A DNA stretch of 64,000 bases from JAAXVQ01 sp964604705 (GTDB lineage: Bacteria > Oederibacteriota > JAAXVQ01). This document shows positions 54,436 to 63,401 of the stretch, in pieces. The stretch is taken from assembly GCA_964604705.1 (NCBI GenBank), contig CAZSAP010000010.1, positions 62,001 to 126,000 on the forward strand. The letters run 5' to 3'. A program made the translations under genes and the position numbers. Positions within the stretch are counted from its first letter, which is position 1. Each line of letters begins with the position of its first letter. The notes under the pieces were generated by a model. It made no database searches. It was not told the origin of the DNA and worked only from the letters and a program-made list of their open reading frames with translations.

Positions 54436-54840
54436 TTACCCTACTAAGATTTTCACAGCCATGCGGCGAGAGCGCGGGCCGTCAAATTCACAAAAATAAA
54501 TGCCCTGCCACATGCCCAAGAGCAAACGCCCCTGCACGATCGGCACCGTCACCGAGGCCCCCATGAGGGAGGCTTTGAGATGGGCGTCGGAATTGCCCTC
54601 CGCGTGTCGATAGTCTGGGCGCGCGGCCAGACGCTCCAGTTGCGCCAAAAGATCCTCCACCACATCCGGATCCGCGTTTTCATTGATCGTCAACCCGGCA
54701 GTGGTATGCATGACCTGCGCCACCAACAGCCCATCGTGGACTCCAGCCTCTCGCACACAGGCCTGCAACAAGTCCGTCACATTCATCATCTCCGTACGGC
54801 GATGCGTTTCGATCGCCAGTTCTTTATAGCCAGGAGCCAT
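54436..54840 (-). CDS. YjbQ family protein (UPF0047)
   Basis: This 134-aa protein of the YjbQ/UPF0047 family has HTTAGLTINENADPDV with a conserved His/Asn/Glu cluster, and HAEGNSDAHLKASLMGAS with the second His/Asp set. GRLLLGMWQGIYFCEFDGPR completes the jelly-roll pattern. Some relatives have weak thiamine-phosphate synthase activity; the true role is uncertain. GGAGG precedes the ATG. It lies 15 nt after glmS. Confidence 0.9.
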   Translation of the reverse strand: MAPGYKELAIETHRRTEMMNVTDLLQACVREAGVHDGLLVAQVMHTTAGLTINENADPDVVEDLLAQLERLAARPDYRHAEGNSDAHLKASLMGASVTVPIVQGRLLLGMWQGIYFCEFDGPRSRRMAVKILVG

Positions 54841-54855
54841 GCCTGCCTCCGATCT

Positions 54856-56691
54856 TTATTCCACGGTCACACTTTTGGCCAAATTGCGCGGCTGATCCAC
54901 ATCGCATCCGCGCTTCACGGCCACGTGATACGCCAGCAATTGCAGGGGGATCACATTCAAAATCGGACTCAAGGTCTCTTCCACGGACGGCATCTCGATC
55001 ACCCAATCCGCTTTTTTGCGTACCTCGCGGTTCCCTTGTGTGACCAACGCCAGTACCGAGCCATCCCGGGTCTTGACTTCCTGAATGTTGCTCATCACTT
55101 TTTCCAACACCAGCGAATTGGTGGCAATGGTTACCACCGGCATGCGTCCGTCAATCAACGCAATGGGGCCGTGTTTCATTTCCCCGGCCGGATACCCTTC
55201 GGCGTGAATGTAGGAAATTTCCTTAAGCTTCAGCGCCCCTTCCAAGGCAATAGGGTAGTTGATGCCGCGTCCCAGATATAAAAAATCCTTGTTCTTGAAA
55301 AGGGTAGCGGCCAATTCTTGGATATGGGTATCGGTCTTCAGGACTTTTTCCATAATGCGGGGCACACCGCGCAAACGATCCATATGTGCCGTGGCCTTGG
55401 CCGTGCTCAGATTGCCCGACTTGCGTCCCAAGTACATGGCCAACAAATGCAGCGCCGTGAGTTGCGCGGTAAACGCCTTGGTCGAGGCCACCCCGATTTC
55501 CGGTCCCGCGTGGGTGTATAAAGTGCCGTGCGCCTCGCGGGTCATGGACGAACCCACCACATTGCAAATGGTCAGGGTCTGCGCCTTGCGCCGTTTGGCT
55601 TCCTGCAAGGCGGCCAAGGTATCGGCCGTCTCGCCCGATTGGCTGATCAACACCACCAAGCTTTGCCGGTCCACCAAAGGCGAGCGGTAACGAAACTCCG
55701 AGGCAAAATCCACTTCCGTGGGAATCCCCGCCATGCTCTCGATCAAAAATTTCCCAACCAATCCCGCATGCCAGGACGTACCGCAGGCCACCAGAAAAAT
55801 ACGCCGGAAATTTTTCACCACCGACGAACTCAGATCCGCCCCGTCCAATACAACTTCCCCGCCCAATCCGGAAACGCGACCGCGGAGCGTATCTTCCATG
55901 ACTTGAGGTTGTTCGTAAATCTCCTTGAGCATAAAATGCTTGTAGCCCACCTTTTCCGCTTGCAGGGCATCCCAGGCAATGTGATCCGGCTTGCGCGTAA
56001 CGCTCTTGCCTTCGGCGGTGGTGATCTTGACCCCTTGCGGCGTCAGGGTCACAAGTTCGTTGTCGTGGATGTACACCACCTCGCGCGTATGCGCCAGCAA
56101 GGCCGGCACATCGGAGGCAATGAAAAATTCCTTCTGGCCCAGGCCCACAATGAGCGGGCTCCCACGGCGGGCCGCCACAATTTTATGCGGTTCACGCTGG
56201 CTGACCACACCCAAACCGTAGGTGCCCTTGACACGGGCCACCGCGCGGCGCACGGCGGTTTCCAACGGCACGCCCTTGCGGTAAAACATATCGATCAAAT
56301 GGGCAAACACTTCTGAGTCCGTATCGGACGCGAAGTGATACCCCTTCTTTTCCAATTCCAGATGCAACGCGCGATCGTTCTCAATGATCCCGTTGTGCAC
56401 CACGGCCAGCGTGCCGTCCATGTTGGTATGCGGATGCGCGTTCTCTTCGCTCGGACGACCGTGCGTGGCCCAGCGCGTATGCCCCAAACCCACGACGGAC
56501 TTCAACGGAGCCTTGGCGACCAATTGCACCAAACGGTTCAATTTGCCCTGGCAGCGGCGCAATTCTAACTTGCCGTGGGAAATGACCGCCAACCCGGCTG
56601 AATCATAACCCCGATATTCGAGTTTCTGCAGGCCGTCCAACAAAATCGGAACCGCTTCTTGTTGTCCGACATATCCAACAATTCCACACAT
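54856..56691 (-). CDS. glmS: Glutamine-fructose-6-phosphate aminotransferase GlmS
   Basis: GlmS makes glucosamine-6-phosphate, feeding GlmM and UDP-GlcNAc. The 611-aa protein has the glutaminase nucleophile Cys2 in MCGIVGYVG, GHTRWATHG, and two SIS domains (VACGTSWHAG, ISQSGETADT, AEGYPAGEMKHGPIAL). It ends PRNLAKSVTVE, as typical. GAGGTGG precedes the ATG. No glmS ribozyme core is recognisable in the 105-nt leader; instead there is a palindromic repeat. Confidence 0.97.
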   Translation of the reverse strand: MCGIVGYVGQQEAVPILLDGLQKLEYRGYDSAGLAVISHGKLELRRCQGKLNRLVQLVAKAPLKSVVGLGHTRWATHGRPSEENAHPHTNMDGTLAVVHNGIIENDRALHLELEKKGYHFASDTDSEVFAHLIDMFYRKGVPLETAVRRAVARVKGTYGLGVVSQREPHKIVAARRGSPLIVGLGQKEFFIASDVPALLAHTREVVYIHDNELVTLTPQGVKITTAEGKSVTRKPDHIAWDALQAEKVGYKHFMLKEIYEQPQVMEDTLRGRVSGLGGEVVLDGADLSSSVVKNFRRIFLVACGTSWHAGLVGKFLIESMAGIPTEVDFASEFRYRSPLVDRQSLVVLISQSGETADTLAALQEAKRRKAQTLTICNVVGSSMTREAHGTLYTHAGPEIGVASTKAFTAQLTALHLLAMYLGRKSGNLSTAKATAHMDRLRGVPRIMEKVLKTDTHIQELAATLFKNKDFLYLGRGINYPIALEGALKLKEISYIHAEGYPAGEMKHGPIALIDGRMPVVTIATNSLVLEKVMSNIQEVKTRDGSVLALVTQGNREVRKKADWVIEMPSVEETLSPILNVIPLQLLAYHVAVKRGCDVDQPRNLAKSVTVE

Positions 56692-56718
56692 AACCCACCT
56701 CGACTGCCTATCGTTTAC

Positions 56719-56798
56719 GGGCCAAGGCCCTATGTTTCATTCAGGGGCGAAGGTCTTTGTACCCCATTTTACTTACCGGGCGAATGCAATTCGCCCCT
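56719..56798. repeat. Composite palindromic repeat between pdxJ and glmS (family C)
   Basis: Three nested inverted repeats lie in 80 bp: GGGCCAAGGCCC (56719-56730), GGGCGAAT with ATTCGCCC (56778-56796, 3-nt loop), and an outer pair AGGGGCGAA (56743-56751) with TTCGCCCCT (56790-56798). On the minus strand it begins GTAGGGGCGAAT, a motif recurrent as a dispersed repeat in many bacterial genomes, and it contains the pdxJ stop codon. No T-run follows, so it is not an intrinsic terminator. Confidence 0.65.
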
Positions 56799-57510
56799 AC
56801 TCTACCAGTGAGAGCATCTCCCGCACAGCCATATCCAATCCCGTAAATACCGCACGGGAAATAATCGAGTGCCCAATGTTCAGATCCTCGACACCGGGCA
56901 AATCCGCCACGGGCCGAACATTGCGGTAATTCAAGCCATGCCCCGCGTTTAAGCGCAGGCCCAGCGAATGAGCCGCTTCCGCCGCTGCCAACAGTTGGGC
57001 ATATTCCTTCTCTTGCGCCAGCTCGCCCAGGGCGTACGAATAGCGCCCGGTATGCAGCTCAACGACATCGGCACCGACGGCACGGGACGCTTCCAGCTGC
57101 TTAAGTTCAGGATCCACAAAAAGGGAGACCACAATGTTCGCCGCATGCAAACGCTGACAGACAGCCCGCAAACGCTCCACATTTCCCACCACATCCAAGC
57201 CACCCTCGGTGGTCAGCTCCATGCGCTTTTCCGGCACCAGCGTGCACTCGTCGGGCTTGATCCGGCACGCGATGCCCACCATTTCCTCGGTGGCCGCCAT
57301 TTCCAAATTAAACTTGGTCTGCACCACCTGGCGCAACAGTTCAATATCTCGATCCTGCATGTGCCGGCGATCCTCGCGTAAATGTGCGGTGATGCCCACG
57401 GCGCCGGCCAACTCGGCCACCACGGCCGCGGCAATGGTATCCGGTTCTTTCCCACCCCGCGCCTGACGCAAGGTGGCCACATGATCAATGTTTACGCACA
57501 AGTGAGCCAT
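56797..57510 (-). CDS. pdxJ: Pyridoxine 5'-phosphate synthase PdxJ
   Basis: PdxJ condenses amino-acetone phosphate with deoxyxylulose phosphate to make PNP. The 237-aa protein has LCVNIDHVATLRQARGG, GITAHLREDRRHMQD, CTLVPEKRMELTTEGGLDV and GHGLNYRNVRPV. AAAGGAG lies 9 nt before the ATG at 57510; the frame runs further into glmM but the start is clear. It overlaps glmM by 19 nt and is probably co-translated. Confidence 0.95.
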   Translation of the reverse strand: MAHLCVNIDHVATLRQARGGKEPDTIAAAVVAELAGAVGITAHLREDRRHMQDRDIELLRQVVQTKFNLEMAATEEMVGIACRIKPDECTLVPEKRMELTTEGGLDVVGNVERLRAVCQRLHAANIVVSLFVDPELKQLEASRAVGADVVELHTGRYSYALGELAQEKEYAQLLAAAEAAHSLGLRLNAGHGLNYRNVRPVADLPGVEDLNIGHSIISRAVFTGLDMAVREMLSLVE

Positions 57511-58889
57511 GTCAAGGTTCTCCTTTTGCCATCGCCAATGGAAGCCTGCACCGCATCCGCAATGCGCTGACCCCAACGCTCGGCCGCTTCCTTATGTTCT
57601 GCTTCCACCATCACCCGCGCCAAGGGTTCCGTGCCCGAATAGCGCACATTCACCCGGCCGCGATCTTTCAGTTCGCGCTTGGCCGCCTCGACTTCCTGTT
57701 TCACCTTCGGCAGGCTCATAACCTCCGGACGGCGCTTCACGGAAAGGTTGATCAGCACCTGCGGAAAATCCTGCCAGGCACCGGCCAACTCGGAGAGCGG
57801 ACGCCCCGTGGCCCGCACCACACTTAACACTTCCAAGGCCGTCACCAAGCCGTCTCCGGTGGGCAACACCTTGGGCAAGAGCATGTGTCCCGATTGTTCG
57901 CCACCAAGTACGGCCCCGTAGTGGTGCATCATCTGAGCCACATACTTGTCCCCCACCGCCGCGCGGTGCAGGGTGATCCCCTGGCTCTTTAAAAAAACTT
58001 CCAAGCCCAGATTGCTCATGAGCGTGGCCACGACATGCTTGCCCGCAAGTTTTCCCTTGCGCGCGTAATGCACGGCCAGCACGCCCAGGATGCGGTCCCC
58101 GTTCACAATCCCGCCGCGTTCATCCACGCAGATGACACGATCTCCGTCTCCGTCAAACGCCAAGCCGGCATCGGCCTTCAACCGGCGCACACCTGCGGCC
58201 GCATGCTCCGGGTGGAGCGAGCCACACTGTGCGTTAATGTTCAGACCATCGGGTTGGTTGGCCAGGTAGGTCACCTTCATGCCCAGCCCTTCCAACACGG
58301 TCGGAGCCGTACGGCAGGTTGCGCCTTGCGCCAGATCCGCCACAATGCGCAACCCGGACAACTTCGCCTTGGAAAAATGCTTTATCCAGTCCGCGGTGTA
58401 CACCTGGGCGGCGTCGGCGGCCAACAAATTAACCGCGCCCACGTTCACACCCGTCTTCACCGGCAGCGGCTTGGACTTGGCCATGTCCGCTTCCAACGCC
58501 GCTTCCAACTCAGCCGGAAACTTACCGCCTTCGGCTGAAAAATATTTGATGCCGTTGTCATGGGCCGGATTGTGCGAGGCGGAAATCACAATGCCCGCAT
58601 CCAATTTATAATGCCGTGTCAGATGGGAGACCGCCGGCGTGGGGATCGCCCCAAAAGAAAACACATCCGCGCCTCCGCTGGTGAGTCCTGCGGTCAGGGA
58701 CGAAGCCAACATGCCCGAGGACACACGCGTATCCCACCCCAACCCCACTTTGGCCCGACGATGCGACCGCCGCGACAACAAAAGCGCCGTCGCCTCACCC
58801 AAGGCCAGAGCCTGCCGGGCCGAGAGTGCACCCACATTGGCCAACCCGCGTATCCCGTCCGTACCGAACAATTTAGGAACCGACTTCAT
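57492..58889 (-). CDS. glmM: Phosphoglucosamine mutase GlmM
   Basis: GlmM converts glucosamine-6-phosphate to glucosamine-1-phosphate for peptidoglycan and LPS precursors. The 465-aa protein has KLFGTDGIRGLAN, the phosphoserine loop VISASHNPAHDNGIKYF, the metal loop LAFDGDGDRVICVDE, GGEQSGHMLL, and RVNVRYSGTEPLARVMVEAE. AAGGTG precedes the ATG. It is the first gene of glmM-pdxJ-glmS-yjbQ, a plausible unit for amino-sugar supply. Confidence 0.96.
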   Translation of the reverse strand: MKSVPKLFGTDGIRGLANVGALSARQALALGEATALLLSRRSHRRAKVGLGWDTRVSSGMLASSLTAGLTSGGADVFSFGAIPTPAVSHLTRHYKLDAGIVISASHNPAHDNGIKYFSAEGGKFPAELEAALEADMAKSKPLPVKTGVNVGAVNLLAADAAQVYTADWIKHFSKAKLSGLRIVADLAQGATCRTAPTVLEGLGMKVTYLANQPDGLNINAQCGSLHPEHAAAGVRRLKADAGLAFDGDGDRVICVDERGGIVNGDRILGVLAVHYARKGKLAGKHVVATLMSNLGLEVFLKSQGITLHRAAVGDKYVAQMMHHYGAVLGGEQSGHMLLPKVLPTGDGLVTALEVLSVVRATGRPLSELAGAWQDFPQVLINLSVKRRPEVMSLPKVKQEVEAAKRELKDRGRVNVRYSGTEPLARVMVEAEHKEAAERWGQRIADAVQASIGDGKRRTLTWLTCA

Positions 58890-59057
58890 GCGTCACCTTT
58901 TCATTTGAAAATGTCGCCGCGGTCACTCACGTTTAAATCAGAGAATTCGCCTTTTTTTGCAAGGGTTTCTCAGAAAAACAACAGATAACGCAGGACGAAA
59001 AAATCCTTAAATATTGGCCGGTATATTAGCACAGCGGAAGAGGGAGAGCAAACAAAG

Positions 59058-59112
59058 AATGATAGATAAAGAAACCCGTAAGGAACGTTCTCTGCCGTTC
59101 CCCACGGGTTTC
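59058..59112 (-). terminator. Terminator of the FG-GAP gene operon
   Basis: The arms GAAACCCGT (59071-59079) and ACGGGTTTC (59104-59112) are extended inside by AGGAACG with CGTTCC, giving a long stem. On the minus strand TTTCTTTATC follows, a moderate T-rich tail. It is 85 nt after the stop at 59197 and isolates glmM from read-through. Confidence 0.75.
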
Positions 59113-59126
59113 TCCTCAAGTCCGAT

Positions 59127-59196
59127 CCAACTCCCCCACCAGCCCTATATCAGGCTGTCTCTCGCTCTTTGCCAACGAGGGGACCGGGGGCGTTGG
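59127..59196. repeat. Palindromic intergenic repeat, family A copy 2
   Basis: The minus strand reads CCAACGCCCCC...GGGGGAGTTGG, the same outer arms as copy 1 at 11505-11555. A diverged inner part keeps an AAAGAG core, and a further AGCCTGATATAGGGCT hairpin is inserted. It abuts the stop codon of the FG-GAP gene. Confidence 0.55.
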
Positions 59197-62025
59197 TTAT
59201 TTCACGACGGCTATCTTCCCGCGTGCTTTATGGTTATCCGATAGAAAATCCACAATATAAATCCCACTGGCGACGATGTTTCCGTTACTGTTGCGACCGT
59301 TCCACTTGAGTTCGTTGAACTGGCCCTTGGCGAAACTTTGGTTATCGGCCAGAGTCGCCACCTTGTCGCCTAGGAGGTTGTAAATCTTAATGGTCACGTT
59401 TCCGGTCTGAGGTTGACTCCACCGGACGACCGCTTGTTCTCCCACCGTTGGATCGATTTGATTTTTAAACACTTTAAAAAACGTTTCCGGCACAGGACGT
59501 GGTGTCGGGGTCGCGGTTACGGTCGGAGTTGCGGTGGGAATAGGGGCGGACAATTGGAACTGATACACATGGCTGTTCCCCCCCAGAGCATACACTTCAT
59601 AGCGATTATCGTTATCCGCATCACCAACGGCCAAGGCGTGCAAGGAGGTTCCGGTTCCGCCCAAGTCCTTTACGGTCCATTGCGCGGCCTGTCCTTGGTA
59701 CTGATACGCATGCCCATTTTCACACGTCGCATATATTTCGCTGGTTCCGTTGCTGTCACCGTCACTGACCGCCACTCCGTGGAGCGCTTGGGGGGCTGTT
59801 GTTCCTAAAGTCTGTACAGTCCATGCGGAAAGTGCATACCGGAACTGATAAAGCTTCCCGTCTTGGCAGGTCGTATAAACTTCCATCTTCCCATCATTAT
59901 CCCCGTCGCCTACAGCAACAGAGTCCATGGCCGCACCGTCACTGGTCCCTGTAGTTGTAATCGTCCAAGAAGTCCCATTATATTTATACTGGTACACCTT
60001 CCCATCCGCATTGGCACTATACATTTCCAGCACACCGTCATTATTGCCGTCTCCTGTGGCCAACCCATAAACAGGACTGTCTGGGCACCCGGGAAGGGGC
60101 GACTTGATCCATGTGGATGAATTGATATTCAAAAATTGGAAGAGTCTTCCGTGTGGAGCAGAATCCGTATCGCCGCCCACGTAAATTTCCGCAATGCCGT
60201 CGCCTGAAAAATCTGCGTTGGCAATGGCATAAAACTTAGGAGTTCCCGTGGTATTTCCATACCCTAAATCGCTGCGACCCCATCCCGGATTTTTGTATCG
60301 AATTAGGTGGTTGTTGGACAATCCACAGTAAAGTTCGGGATATTGATCACCGTCACTGTCCGCCATAACTAAACTGGTACAAAGTTCAGATGCAGTCCCC
60401 ATGGTCAAGGCGTTCACTTGCCAGGACACATTGACCTTGCTAATCTCATAGGGCATCCGGTCCAGGTTGGCTACATACAAGTTTCGGCTGCCTGTTTGGT
60501 CCGGATCGGCAATGACTAAACGCCCGGTAAGCCCCCCGGTCGAAGGTGAACCCGCCGTGCCGATATCCGTAAAACGCCATACATGGGTTGCCGGATAAGT
60601 TGTCATCACTTGAAAAGCATTTTTTAACAAACGAACATTATTTTGTGTGATGGCCTTTAGATTGTAAGTTCCTGGAGCTACTCCGTCCAGGTTAAAGGTC
60701 GCAGAATGACTCAACGCATTATTAGTGACCACACTCTGCCCGGTCACATCGGTTTGCCCAGGCGCGTTTAGATACATGGATGGCACTGTTATGTTCTCAG
60801 AAAACCAAGTCTGAGATACGGATTTGCCTGAGAGTCCATATTCAGGGATAACACGGGATAATCCATCAAACCAGTTATATACATCTAAATAAGTTTCTCC
60901 GGCCGTTTGTGATTGTGAAAATGCAATATACGGGACACTACTTACAAACATGATCTCCGTATGATCAAAATACGTAGAATTACTACTCCCGATATGTCCT
61001 GTATCAAAAACCCAATTTGCTCCATCCCAGTGTCGGAGATACGCTTGTTCGTTTTCCACCCAGCTTACATAGGGGGCCTCTCCTTTCAAAGCAATGCTTG
61101 GATATTCCGCCAAACCTGTTGCATTCTGATTTAAATACGTCGTTCCAACCAATTCCCAAGTAGATCCATTCAAGCGTTTGACATAGATTTTCCGATCCGA
61201 AGCGCCTGCAATTTCCAACCAGGTTGCATACAGAACGCCTGCACTCGACCGAATAATGCGCGGCCCCATGGCTAGACTACCCGCATTTACATTTAACAAA
61301 GTCCCGACCGTTGTCCAGGAACTTGTAAATGCATTGTATGTTTTTACATAGGCATTATCACTAGTATTATCTGTGTACGCTATGTACCGTGGTCCGGTTG
61401 AACTTGCACTCGGAATGCCATATATAGAAACCGCATTTGTCGCAGTGACGGTCACCGGCGTCCCCCAAGCACTTCCGCTCCACGAGGAAGAATATAGTTT
61501 TCCCATATTTGGATCACCAGCAACTTCTTCAAACCAGGCCACCTGCGGTCTTGCACCCACAAGAGTAGCATCGATGGAGATCACTGGGTGATGGGCATAA
61601 TGTTGGGAGGTATTATATCTTAGTTCACTTCCAACCAGCACCCAGGCCGATCCAGACCATCTGCGCACATAAATGTGTTTAACCGAAGAACCATCAATCT
61701 CATAATAAGCGACATAAATCGTCCCATCTTGTCCAATGGCAATGCTGGGCTGATAGCCTTTATTCGTATTAATGGCACCCGAACCCAAACGAACCCAAGC
61801 GCTGCCATCCCAATATTTCACATAAATATAATTATTCGTATAGGCCGCATCATGTTCTTCCCATACAACATAAGGCACATTGTTAAAGACAGCCGTTTTG
61901 GGCCAACTGGCATAGTATCCCGATGTATTATTCAAATCACTGCCTTGAGGTCTCCACCCCGCCCAGAGCGTCTGTGCCGAGCACAGCAGCATCAGCATCC
62001 CTATCAACCCACTCCACTTTTTCAT
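59197..62025 (-). CDS. Secreted FG-GAP repeat protein with FlgD-like C-terminus
   Basis: This 942-aa exported protein has a signal peptide to about residue 22. A region of SBBP/propeller-like strands follows (KYWDGSAWVRLGSG, YVRRWSGSAWVLVGSEL), and FG-GAP repeats come later. Their calcium-loop motifs are DPDQTGSRNLYVAN, DSDGDQYPELYCG, DGNNDGVLEMYSA and DADNDNRYEVYA. A Pro/Thr linker and a FlgD-like domain ending NVTIKIYNLLGDKVATL and SGIYIVDFLSDNHKARGK close it. The ATG at 62025 has AGGGGG 7 nt upstream. It follows the PorV-like gene by 33 nt and has a terminator. It has the same C-terminal domain as the proteins at 23260-24525 and 24963-28460. Confidence 0.82.
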   Translation of the reverse strand: MKKWSGLIGMLMLLCSAQTLWAGWRPQGSDLNNTSGYYASWPKTAVFNNVPYVVWEEHDAAYTNNYIYVKYWDGSAWVRLGSGAINTNKGYQPSIAIGQDGTIYVAYYEIDGSSVKHIYVRRWSGSAWVLVGSELRYNTSQHYAHHPVISIDATLVGARPQVAWFEEVAGDPNMGKLYSSSWSGSAWGTPVTVTATNAVSIYGIPSASSTGPRYIAYTDNTSDNAYVKTYNAFTSSWTTVGTLLNVNAGSLAMGPRIIRSSAGVLYATWLEIAGASDRKIYVKRLNGSTWELVGTTYLNQNATGLAEYPSIALKGEAPYVSWVENEQAYLRHWDGANWVFDTGHIGSSNSTYFDHTEIMFVSSVPYIAFSQSQTAGETYLDVYNWFDGLSRVIPEYGLSGKSVSQTWFSENITVPSMYLNAPGQTDVTGQSVVTNNALSHSATFNLDGVAPGTYNLKAITQNNVRLLKNAFQVMTTYPATHVWRFTDIGTAGSPSTGGLTGRLVIADPDQTGSRNLYVANLDRMPYEISKVNVSWQVNALTMGTASELCTSLVMADSDGDQYPELYCGLSNNHLIRYKNPGWGRSDLGYGNTTGTPKFYAIANADFSGDGIAEIYVGGDTDSAPHGRLFQFLNINSSTWIKSPLPGCPDSPVYGLATGDGNNDGVLEMYSANADGKVYQYKYNGTSWTITTTGTSDGAAMDSVAVGDGDNDGKMEVYTTCQDGKLYQFRYALSAWTVQTLGTTAPQALHGVAVSDGDSNGTSEIYATCENGHAYQYQGQAAQWTVKDLGGTGTSLHALAVGDADNDNRYEVYALGGNSHVYQFQLSAPIPTATPTVTATPTPRPVPETFFKVFKNQIDPTVGEQAVVRWSQPQTGNVTIKIYNLLGDKVATLADNQSFAKGQFNELKWNGRNSNGNIVASGIYIVDFLSDNHKARGKIAVVK

Positions 62026-62058
62026 GCGTGTTCCCCCTGTAATGATGTTTTTCATTGG

Positions 62059-63354
62059 TTACTGCCCCGCATTCTCAGGAATGTCGAGCACAGCAATCGC
62101 GCTTGAGGTGATTTCCTTGCCCATGCCCACGATCTCACCCAAGCAGAGTTTGTTCTCCACCTGTACGATGCGCAACCCGGCCAGCGGACTGCCCGAGGGA
62201 TCAAACAGCACACCCTTGTATCCCAGTTTGATGTTCTGTTCACTCCCGACGTTTAAGACTACCCCTACCGCACGTCCGCCCGTTTTCCGGACATCCACCA
62301 CATCGGCTTTAACCCGTGAGGCGACTTTTTCCTCGGGGCCGGATTCAACATTGACCGCCATAGGATCGGTTTCGTTGGTCTCGGCGGTCGGTGCTGCAGT
62401 CGAAAAACTAACCGGATCAAACGAGTATTTGACACTCGCATAATGCATGGACTCCAAGGCCTGCGAGGGTGTAAATGTATAATCCAACTGGAGTTCGTTG
62501 TACCGCACCCCAAACCCCACCGTTAACGCGTTTAGGTCATATCCGGACTTATAGCCGGCGCGCAGGAAGAAAAGATCCATGATGCCGACTTCCGCGCCCA
62601 AATGGTTGCGCAAGTTTTGTTCCCGATCAAACTCCATGTCATAGGCCACCAAAACCTGGGTGCGGGTGTTCTGGAAGGCATCGTAGGCCACACCCAACAA
62701 CACCGCACCCGGCAGGGGATCGGCAGTGTTACGGTACTTCACCGCAGTTCCGTTGTTCTTCAAGGCGATACCTGCATGCAAGGGTAATTGAGCTGCATCC
62801 CAGCGCAGCCCCAAATCCAAGGCAAACGCCATGGCTGAATAATTATCCAACAAGGTGGAGCGTAACAATTTTCCACTGGCGCCCAAGGCGAAGTTTTGCC
62901 CCAACAACGGCAACCGGTAAGCACCCGTCACTGTCGCCAAGTAATCCCGCTGAGCGGAGACAGAAGAAACCGTTTCTTCTCCAGTCGCGGTCTCGTTGGT
63001 CAACTCGAAATTGCCGGCATCATAGAGGGAAAGACTTCCCCCGAACGCCCAATTCTCCGAATACGGTGCGGTCAAATGCAAAGCGCCGTAGGAATCTTCT
63101 GCCACACCCCGCAAATAGACAGCAGAAAGACTCGACCACGTTTCACCCATAAGACACGCCGGATTCCCCACCGCAGCTCCAGCGGCATCCCCCTTGACCG
63201 CAGTCTGGGCGTCCCCCATACCGGCTGAACGAACAGATGCATTTTTCTTGAGCAAGATTCCCGCACTGGTGCTCGTTTCCAGTGCCCATACACTCCCGGA
63301 TACACTTACCCCAAACATCAACACACTGACCCACACACTCAACCGCTTCAACAT
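62059..63354 (-). CDS. PorV/PorQ family outer-membrane barrel
   Basis: This 431-aa protein has a signal peptide (about 1-24). A FadL/PorV-type barrel follows, recognised by the N-terminal RSAGMGDAQTAVKGDAAGAAVGNPA (quoted in two parts: RSAGMGDAQTAVKG, then AAVGNPA). Later strands include GGSLSLYDAGNFEL, FALDLGLRWDAAQLPLHAGI and LQLDYTFTPSQALESMHYAS. The C-terminal part (about 325-431) contains DVVDVRKTGGRAVGVVLNVG, possibly a soluble extra domain. PorV is a shuttle and sorting factor in type IX secretion; PorQ and UPF0164 relatives occur without it. A role here in export of the FlgD-domain protein next door is inference. Confidence 0.82.
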   Translation of the reverse strand: MLKRLSVWVSVLMFGVSVSGSVWALETSTSAGILLKKNASVRSAGMGDAQTAVKGDAAGAAVGNPACLMGETWSSLSAVYLRGVAEDSYGALHLTAPYSENWAFGGSLSLYDAGNFELTNETATGEETVSSVSAQRDYLATVTGAYRLPLLGQNFALGASGKLLRSTLLDNYSAMAFALDLGLRWDAAQLPLHAGIALKNNGTAVKYRNTADPLPGAVLLGVAYDAFQNTRTQVLVAYDMEFDREQNLRNHLGAEVGIMDLFFLRAGYKSGYDLNALTVGFGVRYNELQLDYTFTPSQALESMHYASVKYSFDPVSFSTAAPTAETNETDPMAVNVESGPEEKVASRVKADVVDVRKTGGRAVGVVLNVGSEQNIKLGYKGVLFDPSGSPLAGLRIVQVENKLCLGEIVGMGKEITSSAIAVLDIPENAGQ

Positions 63355-63401
63355 ATAAATCCCCCCCTCAATGATAGGTATTGCTTTTCAACTTTATTGT
63401 T

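Larger units (their letters stand above)
58890..59196. other. Intergenic region between glmM and the FG-GAP gene
   Basis: This 307-bp gap holds, from the FG-GAP gene toward glmM, palindromic repeat copy 2 (59127-59196), a terminator hairpin (59058-59112) and about 160 bp before glmM. TTGCAA near the glmM side is a weak -35 candidate without a clear -10. I see no gene in it. Confidence 0.5.

Noticed and set aside
56692..56796. glmS ribozyme before glmS
   Set aside because: The leader is only 105 nt and is explained by palindromic repeats; no ribozyme core is recognisable.
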